From SIG223 sp964442785 (GTDB lineage Bacteria > Bacillota_I > Bacilli_A > RFN20 > DUOF01): a DNA stretch of 47,431 bases. This document shows, one piece after another, positions 23,943 through 31,234 of this stretch (the first letter of the stretch is position 1; every line of letters starts with the position of its first letter). Location of the stretch: NCBI GenBank assembly GCA_964442785.1, contig CAYTZW010000006.1:1-47431 (forward strand), given 5' to 3'. Below the pieces are notes generated by a model that saw only the letters and a list, made by a program, of their open reading frames with translations, did not search any database and had not been told where the DNA came from. A program made the translations under genes and the position numbers.

Positions 23943-24092
23943 ATGAGAGATAGAATCATCTTAGCTTGTAGCGAATGCAAGGAACAAAACTATGCAACTG
24001 ATAAAAATAAAAAATTACACCCTGACCGTGTAGAAGTAAATAAGTTTTGCCCACGCTGCAACAAAAAAACAGTACATAAAGAGAAAAAATAA
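23943..24092 (+). CDS. rpmG: 50S ribosomal protein L33 (zinc-binding form)
   Basis: A 49-aa large-subunit protein. It starts MRDRIILACSECKEQNYAT and ends FCPRCNKKTVHKEKK. Two CxxC pairs (CSEC at 9-12, CPRC at about 36-39) show the zinc-retaining type. GGAGGTG precedes the ATG. In many Bacilli one rpmG copy precedes secE-nusG; here it stands alone with its own promoter and terminator, next to efp. Confidence 0.94.
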   Translation: MRDRIILACSECKEQNYATDKNKKLHPDRVEVNKFCPRCNKKTVHKEKK

Positions 24093-24098
24093 TTCTAC

Positions 24099-24121
24099 AA
24101 CTACCTTAAAGGTGGTTTTTT
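24099..24121 (+). terminator. Intrinsic terminator of rpmG
   Basis: Eight-base stem (24099-24106 with 24110-24117, one G-U pair), TAA loop and T6, seven bases after the rpmG stop. Confidence 0.8.
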
Positions 24122-24190
24122 CTTATTAAAAATATTTACTTAATAGTAGATATTTGTTAGAATAAAAATGTTGAGAAAAGAGGTTAAATT

Positions 24191-24748
24191 ATGATAAGTT
24201 GTAATGATTTAAAACCAGGAATGGGCTTCAAATATGAAGGTAATATTTATACAGTCTTAGATACATGGCATAATAAAACTGCTATGCGACAAATGGTTAT
24301 TAAATTAAAAGCAAAAAATTTAAGAACAGGAACAATTACAGATATTTCAATGACTGGTGGCGACAAAGTTGAAACAATCCATTTAGAAAAAAGAGAAATG
24401 CAATATCTTTATGATGACGGAATGGGTTTAGTATTTATGGATACTGAAAACTATGAACAAGTTAGCATTAATAAAGATAAATTAAAATGGGAAATGAATT
24501 TCTTAAAGGAAAATGGAACTGCTGAAATTACTTACTACGAAGGAGAAATTTTAGGAATTGCTTTACCTAGTAAAGTAACTTTAAGAATTATTGAAACTGA
24601 GCCTGCTGTTAGAGGAGATACTGCTAAAACAGCTACTAAAGACGCAACATTAGAAACTGGCTTTGTTATTAGAGTTCCTTTATTTGTAGCTCAAGATGAA
24701 GAAGTTATTGTTCGTACCGATAATGGTGAATACGATTCAAGAGCTTAA
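24191..24748 (+). CDS. efp: Translation elongation factor P with non-canonical loop tip
   Basis: EF-P relieves ribosome stalling at polyproline stretches. The 185-aa protein has the three expected beta-barrel domains: MISCNDLKPGMGFKYEGNIY at the start, KNLRTGTITD (about 42-51), and the C-terminal VRGDTAKTATKDATLETG (about 140-157) and VPLFVAQDEEVIVRTDNGEY. The domain I loop that reaches the P-site tRNA reads TAMR (30-33), where B. subtilis has PGKG with Lys32. The tip residue is therefore Met32, with Arg33 beside it, so lysine modification of the EpmA or 5-aminopentanol type cannot occur at that position. ATG after AGAGG; own terminator downstream. Confidence 0.95.
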   Translation: MISCNDLKPGMGFKYEGNIYTVLDTWHNKTAMRQMVIKLKAKNLRTGTITDISMTGGDKVETIHLEKREMQYLYDDGMGLVFMDTENYEQVSINKDKLKWEMNFLKENGTAEITYYEGEILGIALPSKVTLRIIETEPAVRGDTAKTATKDATLETGFVIRVPLFVAQDEEVIVRTDNGEYDSRA

Positions 24749-24772
24749 TATTAATTATAGGTAATTATATAT

Positions 24773-24804
24773 AGTGATGTATGTAGAAATACATCACTTT
24801 TTTT
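24773..24804 (+). terminator. Intrinsic terminator of efp
   Basis: Ten-base perfect stem (24773-24782 with 24789-24798), 6-nt loop, T7. Confidence 0.88.
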
Positions 24805-24941
24805 GTATGTAAAGAAATAAGAAAGAATATACTTTTGTTTTTCTAAATAGTAAATTGATACAAAAAATGAAAAAAAGTGAAACTTTGTTGAATTATAAAA
24901 GATTTAATTATGAGAAATTAAAGTTAAATTAACGAAAATAA

Positions 24942-24969
24942 TTGACAAATATATATATATATATATAAT
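24942..24969 (+). promoter_or_regulatory. Promoter with an (AT)9 repeat as spacer, upstream of a lipoprotein gene
   Basis: Perfect TTGACA (24942-24947) and perfect TATAAT (24964-24969) are 16 bases apart. The whole spacer and part of the -10 is a dinucleotide run, (AT)9A at 24949-24967. Gain or loss of one unit changes the spacing to 18 or 14, as in known phase-variable promoters. Confidence 0.85.
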
Positions 24970-24988
24970 TTAAAGCAGGAGGAAGATT

Positions 24989-26509
24989 TTGTATATGAAA
25001 ATGACAAAAATTTTAAAAGTAGCAAGCGTTGCTGTATTAGCCTCAACACTTGCAGCCTGCGGAAAAGAAAAAGTAACTAAAAAAGATTACGAAAAGTGGG
25101 CAAAAGACAATGGCTATGTATTAGAATCTGGTATCGACTATGAAGGTTGGGCAGAAGACAATGACTATGTATTAGAGTCAGGAATTGATTATGAAGGTTG
25201 GGCAGAAGAAAATGGTTATACCCAAAATGTAGTCAATACTAAACCTGAACTAGAAATTTCATTTGGACACGAAATGTCTTCAATCGATGCAGCTTATTTG
25301 AAAAACTATATTGGTAGTAAAGATGCTGTATTAGGCGAAACATTTGGTGAAAAGAAAGACCTTATTGTTTTCTATGGTATTAATGAATGCAATTCTTGTG
25401 CTGCTGCAAAACCTATCATTAATGCTTGGGTAGAAGCAACTGGATATAAAGTATATTATTACAATCCTGATAACTCTGCAGCAAGTAGTGCGGAAAAAGA
25501 AGCAATGTTAAGAAAATTAGGTTCTACTGATGGAGTTACATTAACTGGACCTCAATTAGTTTTCTTTGTTGATGGAGAAAGAGTCTATAATTTAACTGCT
25601 GATAGTATGACTGAAGAGAGAATAAACACTGCTGTTGACTATTATTACAATACAACTGCTGGAGCAGTTACAGTAAATACTAAGAAAGAATTAGAAACAT
25701 TAGCAGATTTAAGAAAATCAATCGCTAATGAAGAACAATTCATTCTTTATGCAACAAGATATAATTGTCCTTGGTGCCGTAAATTAGCAGATACAAAGAG
25801 AGATAATGGAATTAACAAAGCATTCAGAGAATATACTGGTAATTTCTATACAATCACTGCTGAAAAAGTATTAGGAGAATACAATAATATTTATGTTAAA
25901 GGTGGATTAGAAGATTTAGCAATCGTTGAAAAAGGTACTGAAGGAGCAATGACTGCTTGGGCTTGGTTATATAATCAAGATAATGGTGCTGTAGTAGACG
26001 CAGCAGACGGAAAACCTGCTTATTGGCCAAGTACAACTACATCTGTTCAAAAAGCAGAAGTATTACTATATTTAGTAGCTACTGGAGAAGTTAGTCCTAA
26101 TGTTACAAATAATGAAATTACAAATGCTGACCAAGTTGCATTCTTAAAAGAAGTTGCTGCTTATGCTGCTAAAACTGATAGTAAGAAATTCTTAGCAACT
26201 GATAGAAATATCCCTGCATTCATAGCTGTTGGTTGGACAGAAGCAGAAGAAGAAGCTAATACTACTGCAGTTTCTGTAATCATTTCAAGAAGAACTTCAG
26301 TTGTTAAAGTTGATTTCGAAAATGATGAAATCACAATCGATGAAACAAATGCAAATAGAGTTTTATTCCCTGAATATTTCACAGGAGCAACAAGTGGTAG
26401 TTCATACAAACTTGATAGTGTAACTCCTCAAAGTGAAATTGATTTAGCTTACAATAGCTTAATGAAATGGATGAACTCTTGGACTTATAAAACAACAACA
26501 AATAAATAA
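24989..26509 (+). CDS. Lipoprotein with two thioredoxin-like CxxC sites and N-terminal 17-aa repeats
   Basis: Surface lipoprotein of 506 aa. A signal peptide ends in the lipobox LAAC (Cys24 from the TTG start). Next come 2.6 copies of a 17-residue repeat beginning YEGWAEDNDYVLESGID (about 34-77). Then there are two thioredoxin-like regions: LIVFYGINECNSCAAAKP (CNSC, about 127-144) and FILYATRYNCPWCRKLAD (CPWC, about 251-268). This suggests an extracytoplasmic thiol-disulfide role or a redox-fold scaffold. A TTG at 24989 is six bases from AGGAGG; ATGs at 24995 and 25001 are alternatives that keep the same signal peptide. The gene is alone, between two terminators. The tail after about 330 is unrecognised. 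Confidence 0.8.
   Translation: MYMKMTKILKVASVAVLASTLAACGKEKVTKKDYEKWAKDNGYVLESGIDYEGWAEDNDYVLESGIDYEGWAEENGYTQNVVNTKPELEISFGHEMSSIDAAYLKNYIGSKDAVLGETFGEKKDLIVFYGINECNSCAAAKPIINAWVEATGYKVYYYNPDNSAASSAEKEAMLRKLGSTDGVTLTGPQLVFFVDGERVYNLTADSMTEERINTAVDYYYNTTAGAVTVNTKKELETLADLRKSIANEEQFILYATRYNCPWCRKLADTKRDNGINKAFREYTGNFYTITAEKVLGEYNNIYVKGGLEDLAIVEKGTEGAMTAWAWLYNQDNGAVVDAADGKPAYWPSTTTSVQKAEVLLYLVATGEVSPNVTNNEITNADQVAFLKEVAAYAAKTDSKKFLATDRNIPAFIAVGWTEAEEEANTTAVSVIISRRTSVVKVDFENDEITIDETNANRVLFPEYFTGATSGSSYKLDSVTPQSEIDLAYNSLMKWMNSWTYKTTTNK
25088..25219 (+). repeat. In-frame 51-bp tandem repeat in the lipoprotein gene
   Basis: Two full 51-base units (from 25088 and 25139) and a partial third (25190-25219) encode 17-residue repeats. 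The copies differ mostly at synonymous or conservative positions, so the array is not freshly duplicated. It sits just after the lipobox, where it would form a spacer or ligand site. Confidence 0.85.
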
Positions 26510-26549
26510 TAATTAAATAAAAAAATTGCTTTCATATTAGGAAAGAAGT

Positions 26550-26574
26550 GGAGTGAGTGTTCACTCCCTTTTTT
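26550..26574 (+). terminator. Intrinsic terminator of the lipoprotein gene
   Basis: Seven-base GC-containing stem GGAGTGA/TCACTCC, GTGT loop, T-run. It lies 40 bases after the stop. Confidence 0.85.
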
Positions 26575-26633
26575 CTTTTTTTAATGAATAGTAAATATTT
26601 ATAGACAATATTTTAAGATAATGAATTAATAAT

Positions 26634-26662
26634 TTGACACTCTTTGATTTGTGTGATACTAT
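26634..26662 (+). promoter_or_regulatory. Promoter of the rplU operon
   Basis: TTGACA (26634-26639), 17 bp, then TACTAT (26657-26662) preceded by TGTGA, an extended -10. Predicted start near 26668, just at the leader RNA. Confidence 0.8.
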
Positions 26663-26665
26663 ATA

Positions 26666-26757
26666 GGCGTTGTAAGGCCTCACTTTTGGGGCTACAACCG
26701 CTCAAAAAAGGTATTCAAGCATAGCACCTTAATGGCGAGTCTTAGTGCCAAATAGTA
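26666..26757 (+). ncRNA. L21 (rplU) leader RNA-like structured 5-prime region
   Basis: About 90 structured bases lie between the promoter and rplU. Hairpin 1: GTTGTA (26669-26674) and GCCTC pair with GGGGC and TACAAC (26688-26698). Further pairings are AAGGT with ACCTT (about 26708-26732) and TGGC with GCCA (about 26733-26751). The position and GC-rich composition against an AT-rich genome fit the L21 leader, a putative autoregulatory element in Bacillota. I assign it by context and structure, not by a database match. Confidence 0.75.
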
Positions 26758-26770
26758 GAGGAGGAAGAAT

Positions 26771-27076
26771 ATGTACGCAATTATTGAAACTGGTGGAAAG
26801 CAAATAAAAGTTCAAAAAGGTGATAAAATCTTTGTTGAAAAATTAGATGCTAAAGAAGGAGAAACTGTCGTATTTGACAAAGTATTATTTGTTGGTGGTA
26901 GTTCAGTTAAAGTTGGAAATCCTTATGTTGAAGGTAGTAAAGTAACTGCTAAAGTTGAAAAAAATGGTAAAGCTAAAAAAATCATTGTTTTCAAATATAA
27001 ATCAAAAAATAATTACCGTCGTAAACAAGGACACCGTCAACCATATACTCGTGTAATTATCGATAGTATTAATTAA
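26771..27076 (+). CDS. rplU: 50S ribosomal protein L21
   Basis: A 101-aa large-subunit protein beginning MYAIIETGGKQIKVQKGDKI, with DKVLFVGG and the C-terminal KSKNNYRRKQGHRQPYTRV, all typical of L21. ATG after GAGGAGG. First gene of the conserved rplU-prp-rpmA unit, two bases before prp; its transcript carries the structured leader. Confidence 0.97.
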   Translation: MYAIIETGGKQIKVQKGDKIFVEKLDAKEGETVVFDKVLFVGGSSVKVGNPYVEGSKVTAKVEKNGKAKKIIVFKYKSKNNYRRKQGHRQPYTRVIIDSIN

Positions 27077-27078
27077 TT

Positions 27079-27384
27079 ATGATTAGTGTTGTTATTACAA
27101 GGAAAAATTCTAAAGTTACTTCTTTAAAGGTCAGTGGGCACGCTGAATATGATAAAAGAGGAAAAGATATAGTCTGTGCTGGTGTTAGTGCTATTGTAAT
27201 TGGTGGTTTTAATGCTTTGGCAGAAAAAAATTCTAAAGTTGATTTTTTAGTTAATGACAATGTTAGTAAAGTAGAAATAAAAGATATGAATGAAGAATTG
27301 CAAATAATTTTGGAAACAATGATAATTCAATTAAAAACAATTCAACAATCGTATGCAAAATATCTAAATATTAAGGAGGAGTAG
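27079..27384 (+). CDS. prp: Ribosomal-processing cysteine protease Prp
   Basis: Prp (YsxB family) removes the N-terminal extension of ribosomal protein L27, an essential step in Bacillota that have it. The 101-aa protein has the catalytic His and Cys in SGHAEYDKRGKDIVCAGVSA (His21, Cys33), followed by a helix VIGGFNALAE. Its position between rplU and rpmA is the family's standard one. The next gene encodes the expected substrate with a LQLF/A cleavage site. Confidence 0.95.
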   Translation: MISVVITRKNSKVTSLKVSGHAEYDKRGKDIVCAGVSAIVIGGFNALAEKNSKVDFLVNDNVSKVEIKDMNEELQIILETMIIQLKTIQQSYAKYLNIKEE

Positions 27385-27387
27385 CAA

Positions 27388-27678
27388 ATGTTAATGTTTA
27401 AATTAGATTTACAATTATTTGCTTCTAAAAAAGGAGTAGGTTCTACTAAGAATGGTAGAGATTCTGAATCTAAAAGATTAGGAGCAAAGAAAGCTGATGG
27501 ACAATTTACTCATGCAGGTTCAATTATATATCGTCAAAGAGGAACAAAAATTCACCCTGGAAATAATGTAGGAATTGGTGGAGATGATACTTTGTATGCT
27601 AAAATTGATGGTATTGTAAAATATGAACGCTTAGGAAAAGATCGTAAAAAAGCTTCTGTATATCCAGTAACTAAATAA
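27388..27678 (+). CDS. rpmA: 50S ribosomal protein L27 with Prp-cleaved N-terminal extension
   Basis: A 96-aa protein. The N terminus MLMFKLDLQLFASKKGVGST includes the extension and the LQLF-ASKKG cleavage site recognised by Prp. After trimming it would start ASKKGVGS and reach the peptidyl transferase centre. Conserved DSESKRLGAKKADGQ and RQRGTKIHPGNNVGIGGDD follow. ATG after AAGGAGGAG; the ATG six bases later (27394) is an equal alternative. A terminator begins at its stop codon. Confidence 0.96.
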   Translation: MLMFKLDLQLFASKKGVGSTKNGRDSESKRLGAKKADGQFTHAGSIIYRQRGTKIHPGNNVGIGGDDTLYAKIDGIVKYERLGKDRKKASVYPVTK

Positions 27679-27702
27679 GTCCCAGTTGGGACTTTTCTTT
27701 TT
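27677..27702 (+). terminator. Terminator overlapping the rpmA stop codon
   Basis: AAGTCCC (27677-27683) pairs with GGGACTT (27688-27694) over an AGTT loop, then a T-rich tract. It starts within the rpmA stop and precedes the obgE ribosome site by two bases, so it likely acts as an attenuator between the ribosomal genes and obgE. Confidence 0.8.
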
Positions 27703-27718
27703 TAAGGAGGGGATTTTC

Positions 27719-28984
27719 GTGTTTATCGATCGTGCTAATATTTATGTAAAAGCAGGTAATGGTGGCAATGGTGCTATCACTTTTCATCGTGAAAAATATA
27801 TTGAAAGAGGAGGCCCTTCTGGTGGTAATGGTGGTAAAGGTGGCGATATTATCTTTATCGGAGATAGTGGTTTAAATACTTTACTTGATTTCCGTTTTAA
27901 AAAGAAATTTGTTGCTGAAAATGGAGAAAATGGAGCTAAAGAAAAAAGGTTTGGAAAATATGCTCCTGATTTAATAATTAAAGTTCCTGTTGGTACCATT
28001 ATTTATGATGCTGATACCAATGAAGTTTTAGGAGATATTAATACTCCAAATCAACCATTTACTTTGCTTGAGGGTGGCCGTGGTGGTAAAGGAAATGCTT
28101 GTTTTGCTACCAGCCGTAATCAAGTACCTAAATTTGCTGAAAATGGCGAAGTTGGTAAAGAACTAAACTTGCGTTTAGAATTAAAATTACTTGCTGATGT
28201 TGGATTAGTAGGATTTCCTTCTGTTGGAAAAAGTACCTTACTTTCAGCAGTTACTTCTGCAAAACCTGAAATAGCAAGTTATCATTTTACTACTTTAAAA
28301 CCACAACTTGGAGTTGTTTCAGTTGGAAATGATAGTTTTGTAATGGCTGATTTACCTGGACTTATTGAAGGTGCTAGTAAGGGAAAAGGATTAGGACTTC
28401 AATTTTTAAAACATATTGAAAGATGTAGAGTTATTATCCACGTTATTGATATTTCTTCAGAAGAAGGCAGAGATCCATATCAAGATTATTTAATTATCCA
28501 AAATGAACTTAAAGAATATGGACTTGGATTAGAAAAGAGACCAATGGTTATCGCTGCTAATAAAATGGACGATGAAGGTGCTATTTTACTTTTAGAGAAT
28601 TTTAAAGAAAAAGTGAAAGATGTTGAAATATTTCCAATAAGTGCTTTAACAAGAACTGGTTTAGATAAACTGTTATATCGAGTTAATCAACTTGTCAAAG
28701 AAACTCCTTCCTTTACTTTCTATAATCCTGAAAAAGTCAAAGTCTATAAATTTAAAGATGAAGTGGCTCTTGAAGTTATAAAAGAAAAAGAGGATCTTTA
28801 TTCTGTTAAAGGTAGCCAAGTTGAAAAATATTATCAACAAACGAATTTTTCAACTGATGAAGGAATGAATAAATTTTTAAGTGCTTTAAGGTCTCTTGGA
28901 GTTGAAGAAGAATTAAAGAAAAAAGGCATTAAAGACGGCGATACCGTTAAAATATATGATATTGAATTTGATTATTATGAATAA
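27719..28984 (+). CDS. obgE: GTPase Obg (CgtA)
   Basis: Essential P-loop GTPase that binds the 50S subunit and (p)ppGpp. The 421-aa protein starts MFIDRANIYVKAGNGGNGAI and has the Gly-rich Obg fold (1-158, GGPSGGNGGKGGD). Its G domain has GFPSVGKST, DLPGLIEGAS, NKMD and the SAL motif, and a C-terminal OCT domain (about 345-421) ends in YDIEFDYYE. GTG at 27719 after AAGGAGGGG is chosen; upstream in-frame codons run through the terminator and are not conserved. Its gene order after rpmA is standard. Confidence 0.96.
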   Translation: MFIDRANIYVKAGNGGNGAITFHREKYIERGGPSGGNGGKGGDIIFIGDSGLNTLLDFRFKKKFVAENGENGAKEKRFGKYAPDLIIKVPVGTIIYDADTNEVLGDINTPNQPFTLLEGGRGGKGNACFATSRNQVPKFAENGEVGKELNLRLELKLLADVGLVGFPSVGKSTLLSAVTSAKPEIASYHFTTLKPQLGVVSVGNDSFVMADLPGLIEGASKGKGLGLQFLKHIERCRVIIHVIDISSEEGRDPYQDYLIIQNELKEYGLGLEKRPMVIAANKMDDEGAILLLENFKEKVKDVEIFPISALTRTGLDKLLYRVNQLVKETPSFTFYNPEKVKVYKFKDEVALEVIKEKEDLYSVKGSQVEKYYQQTNFSTDEGMNKFLSALRSLGVEEELKKKGIKDGDTVKIYDIEFDYYE

Positions 28985-29034
28985 TTAAGGCATATTTATT
29001 GATTAATATTCATATGCTTAATTAGGTGATATAG

Positions 29035-29316
29035 GTGAAAATTCATATAGTTCAAGCGGGAGAAACTGTAGATAAGATTTTAAAAAAATACAATATGTCA
29101 GAGAATGATTTTTCAGTTTTGAATCCTGATTCTTTATATCGTCAATATGAAGTAGGAGATAAAATAAGAGTAAAAGATAACAATAGTACTCAGCAAATTA
29201 TTGAAGATATCTCCTCTTTATATCAAAGTAAGAAAGTTTCTGTTGATGATTTGGAAGACCAAAAATACATCTGCCCACATTGTAAAAATATTATTTTAAT
29301 ACCTAAATCTAATTAA
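29035..29316 (+). CDS. Small LysM-domain protein with C-terminal zinc-ribbon-like CPHC
   Basis: A 93-aa protein. The first 45 residues form a LysM-type unit (IHIVQAGETVDKILKKYN, then SVLNPDSLYRQYEVGDKIRV). A charged linker follows, then YICPHCKNIILIP (about 78-90) with one CxxC, half of a zinc ribbon. There is no signal peptide or membrane helix, so it is predicted cytoplasmic, unlike the usual peptidoglycan-binding LysM proteins. GTG after TTAGGTGAT. It follows obgE by 50 bases and ends before a terminator. Function unknown; two CPHC-bearing copies could pair to bind one metal. Confidence 0.7.
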   Translation: MKIHIVQAGETVDKILKKYNMSENDFSVLNPDSLYRQYEVGDKIRVKDNNSTQQIIEDISSLYQSKKVSVDDLEDQKYICPHCKNIILIPKSN

Positions 29317-29350
29317 AAAAGAGACTTTATCCACAAAATCTCTTTTTTTT
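29315..29350 (+). terminator. Intrinsic terminator after the LysM gene
   Basis: AAAAAAGAGA (29315-29324) pairs with TCTCTTTTTT (29339-29348), T-run continuing to 29350. A further three A-T pairs fit inside after a mismatch. Confidence 0.75.
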
Positions 29351-29418
29351 GTTTTCATAAAAAAATGTTTACATATAATGTAACTTAATATAAATTTGTT
29401 ATACAGGAGGAGTTTTCT

Positions 29419-30561
29419 ATGAAATATAATGTTTTTATTAGAAAAGAGTTATTAGAAGCCAATGAATTGCTTGCTAAAAATTTAACTACAGATGAATTTA
29501 ATATTATCAATTATGAATCTTTTGATGAACTTGTTACAATGGTAAATAGAAAAGATTATAATATTATCTTTTTAAGTGGTTTTAAGAGTGCCAAGCATTG
29601 TTATGAAATTAGCAAAATATTGAAAGGTAAATTCTTTACAAGTGGAGTTATGGTTGTTGCTAGTGGACTTGTCGCTCATTATGCTAAACTTAAAAAGTTA
29701 GATTTATCTGCCATTATTTCTCCTAAAGCTGAAGAAAGTGTTATTGTTGAGGCTTTAGAAAAAGTAAAAGAAGAAGTAAATAATTTAAAAGAACACGATA
29801 GATTAATTAATTCATATATTGCTGGAACTCAAGTTAAAGAAAATATTATTAGTGTTATTGGAATGCGTGGAGGAATTGGAAAAACAACTATCGCTACAAA
29901 TTTAGCAGCAGCTTTTGCTAATTATGGCTATAAAGTTTGTTTAGTAGATATGGCTTTACAATTTGGAGATGTTTATTTGTATAATAATGTTAAACCTACT
30001 TTTACTCTTTCTGATTTAATTGAAGAACATTTAGACAATGATACTAATATTGAAAATTATATGATTCAAAAGAATGAAAACTTATTTATTTTACCTGCTC
30101 CTACTAATCCTGAACAAGCTTCTCTTGTTAATAAAGAATCAACAAAAGAATTATTTGTTAAATTAAGTAATCACTTTGATGCTGTTATCTGTGATACTCC
30201 TTCAATATTTAATGATATTTCGCTAGCTACTATTAAATTGTCAAAAGATATCTTAATGGTTGGAACAATAGATTTAGCTACTGTTAAAAATTGTCGTTTA
30301 CTAGTAGATTTATTAACTAAATTAAGATTAGATTCTAAAATTAAACTTGTTGTTAACAAATCTGGTGAAGAAAATCACGGTTTATCATATAATAAATTTA
30401 GAAGTTTGATTAAATTACCTGTTTTTGCTGCAATTCCTTGTGATTATTATCGTGTCGAGGAATTTGTTAGTAAAGGAGAACCATTTGTTACTAAATATCC
30501 GTATGAAGATATTACTCGTTCAATAGAAACAATGGTCGCTAAATTAAATATTACTCAATAA
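29419..30561 (+). CDS. CpaE/TadZ-like ParA-MinD ATPase with N-terminal receiver-like domain
   Basis: A 380-aa protein. The first 125 residues look like a degenerate receiver (CheY-like) domain with YNIIFLSG (about 47-54) but without the usual acidic pocket. It is followed by a ParA/MinD-type ATPase: GMRGGIGKTTIATNLA (148-163), VDMALQFGDV (about 176-185) as the CpaE-type switch I, and VICDTPSIF. The signature deviant-Walker Lys is Arg150; the P-loop Lys155 is kept. CpaE proteins position Tad pilus machinery, yet no tad genes are present nearby, so the role here is open (polar localisation, cell cycle). AGGAGG precedes its ATG. Flanked by terminators on both sides. Confidence 0.82.
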   Translation: MKYNVFIRKELLEANELLAKNLTTDEFNIINYESFDELVTMVNRKDYNIIFLSGFKSAKHCYEISKILKGKFFTSGVMVVASGLVAHYAKLKKLDLSAIISPKAEESVIVEALEKVKEEVNNLKEHDRLINSYIAGTQVKENIISVIGMRGGIGKTTIATNLAAAFANYGYKVCLVDMALQFGDVYLYNNVKPTFTLSDLIEEHLDNDTNIENYMIQKNENLFILPAPTNPEQASLVNKESTKELFVKLSNHFDAVICDTPSIFNDISLATIKLSKDILMVGTIDLATVKNCRLLVDLLTKLRLDSKIKLVVNKSGEENHGLSYNKFRSLIKLPVFAAIPCDYYRVEEFVSKGEPFVTKYPYEDITRSIETMVAKLNITQ

Positions 30562-30582
30562 GGCTTGTGAAAGCCTTTTTTT
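30560..30582 (+). terminator. Intrinsic terminator of the CpaE-like gene
   Basis: AAGGCTT/AAGCCTT stem with GTGA loop and T-run, beginning within the stop codon. Confidence 0.85.
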
Positions 30583-30665
30583 AATGCAATAAAATTAAAA
30601 AAACCTTGTTTATTAAATAGTTTATTTATGTTAATATTTAATGGTAGATTAAAGAGGTGATTTGA

Positions 30666-31232
30666 GTGATATATTATTTGTATGGCAAAGTAAATGTAAT
30701 TGGATTTGATTATATTGTTGTTGATGTTAATAATATTGCTTTTCAAGTTTTTGTTTCACGCCCTGAAGAATTTAAGTTGTATGAAGAAACTAAAGTTTTA
30801 ACTTATATGCAAGTTAAAGAAGATGATTTAGTTTTATATGGCTTTTTGACAAAAGAAGAAAAAGAATTATTTTTAAAAATTATAAATGTTAAAGGTATTG
30901 GTCCTAAAGGTGCTATTAATATGTTAAGTAAAGCCAGTGTTGCTTCTTTTGTTAATGCTATAGAAACTACGAATACGAGTTTTTTAAAGAAACTTCCAGG
31001 AGTAGGGCCTAAAGCTGCTCAACAAATGATTTTGGATTTAAAGGGACAACTTAAATTTGAAGATAGTTCCATTAAAAGTAAAAATAGTCAAGTATTTGAA
31101 GATGCTAAAGAAGCTTTAAAAGGACTTGGCTTTAAAGTGAATGAAATTGATAATGCTTTATCTAAAATAAATGAAGATAATTTAGAATTGAATGATTGTA
31201 TTAAAAAGGCTTTACAATTATTAAGGAGATAA
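30666..31232 (+). CDS. ruvA: Holliday junction branch-migration protein RuvA
   Basis: Tetrameric Holliday-junction-binding subunit of RuvABC. The 188-aa protein has the N-terminal OB domain (MIYYLYGKVNVIGFDYIVVD), the helix-hairpin-helix region with INVKGIGPKGAINML and KLPGVGPKAAQQMILDLKG, and a short C-terminal domain III that contacts RuvB (EDAKEALKGLGFKVNEID). GTG at 30666 after AGAGGTGAT. Two bases separate it from ruvB, so they form an operon. RuvC is not in the window; Bacilli commonly use RecU instead. Confidence 0.95.
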   Translation: MIYYLYGKVNVIGFDYIVVDVNNIAFQVFVSRPEEFKLYEETKVLTYMQVKEDDLVLYGFLTKEEKELFLKIINVKGIGPKGAINMLSKASVASFVNAIETTNTSFLKKLPGVGPKAAQQMILDLKGQLKFEDSSIKSKNSQVFEDAKEALKGLGFKVNEIDNALSKINEDNLELNDCIKKALQLLRR

Positions 31233-31234
31233 AT

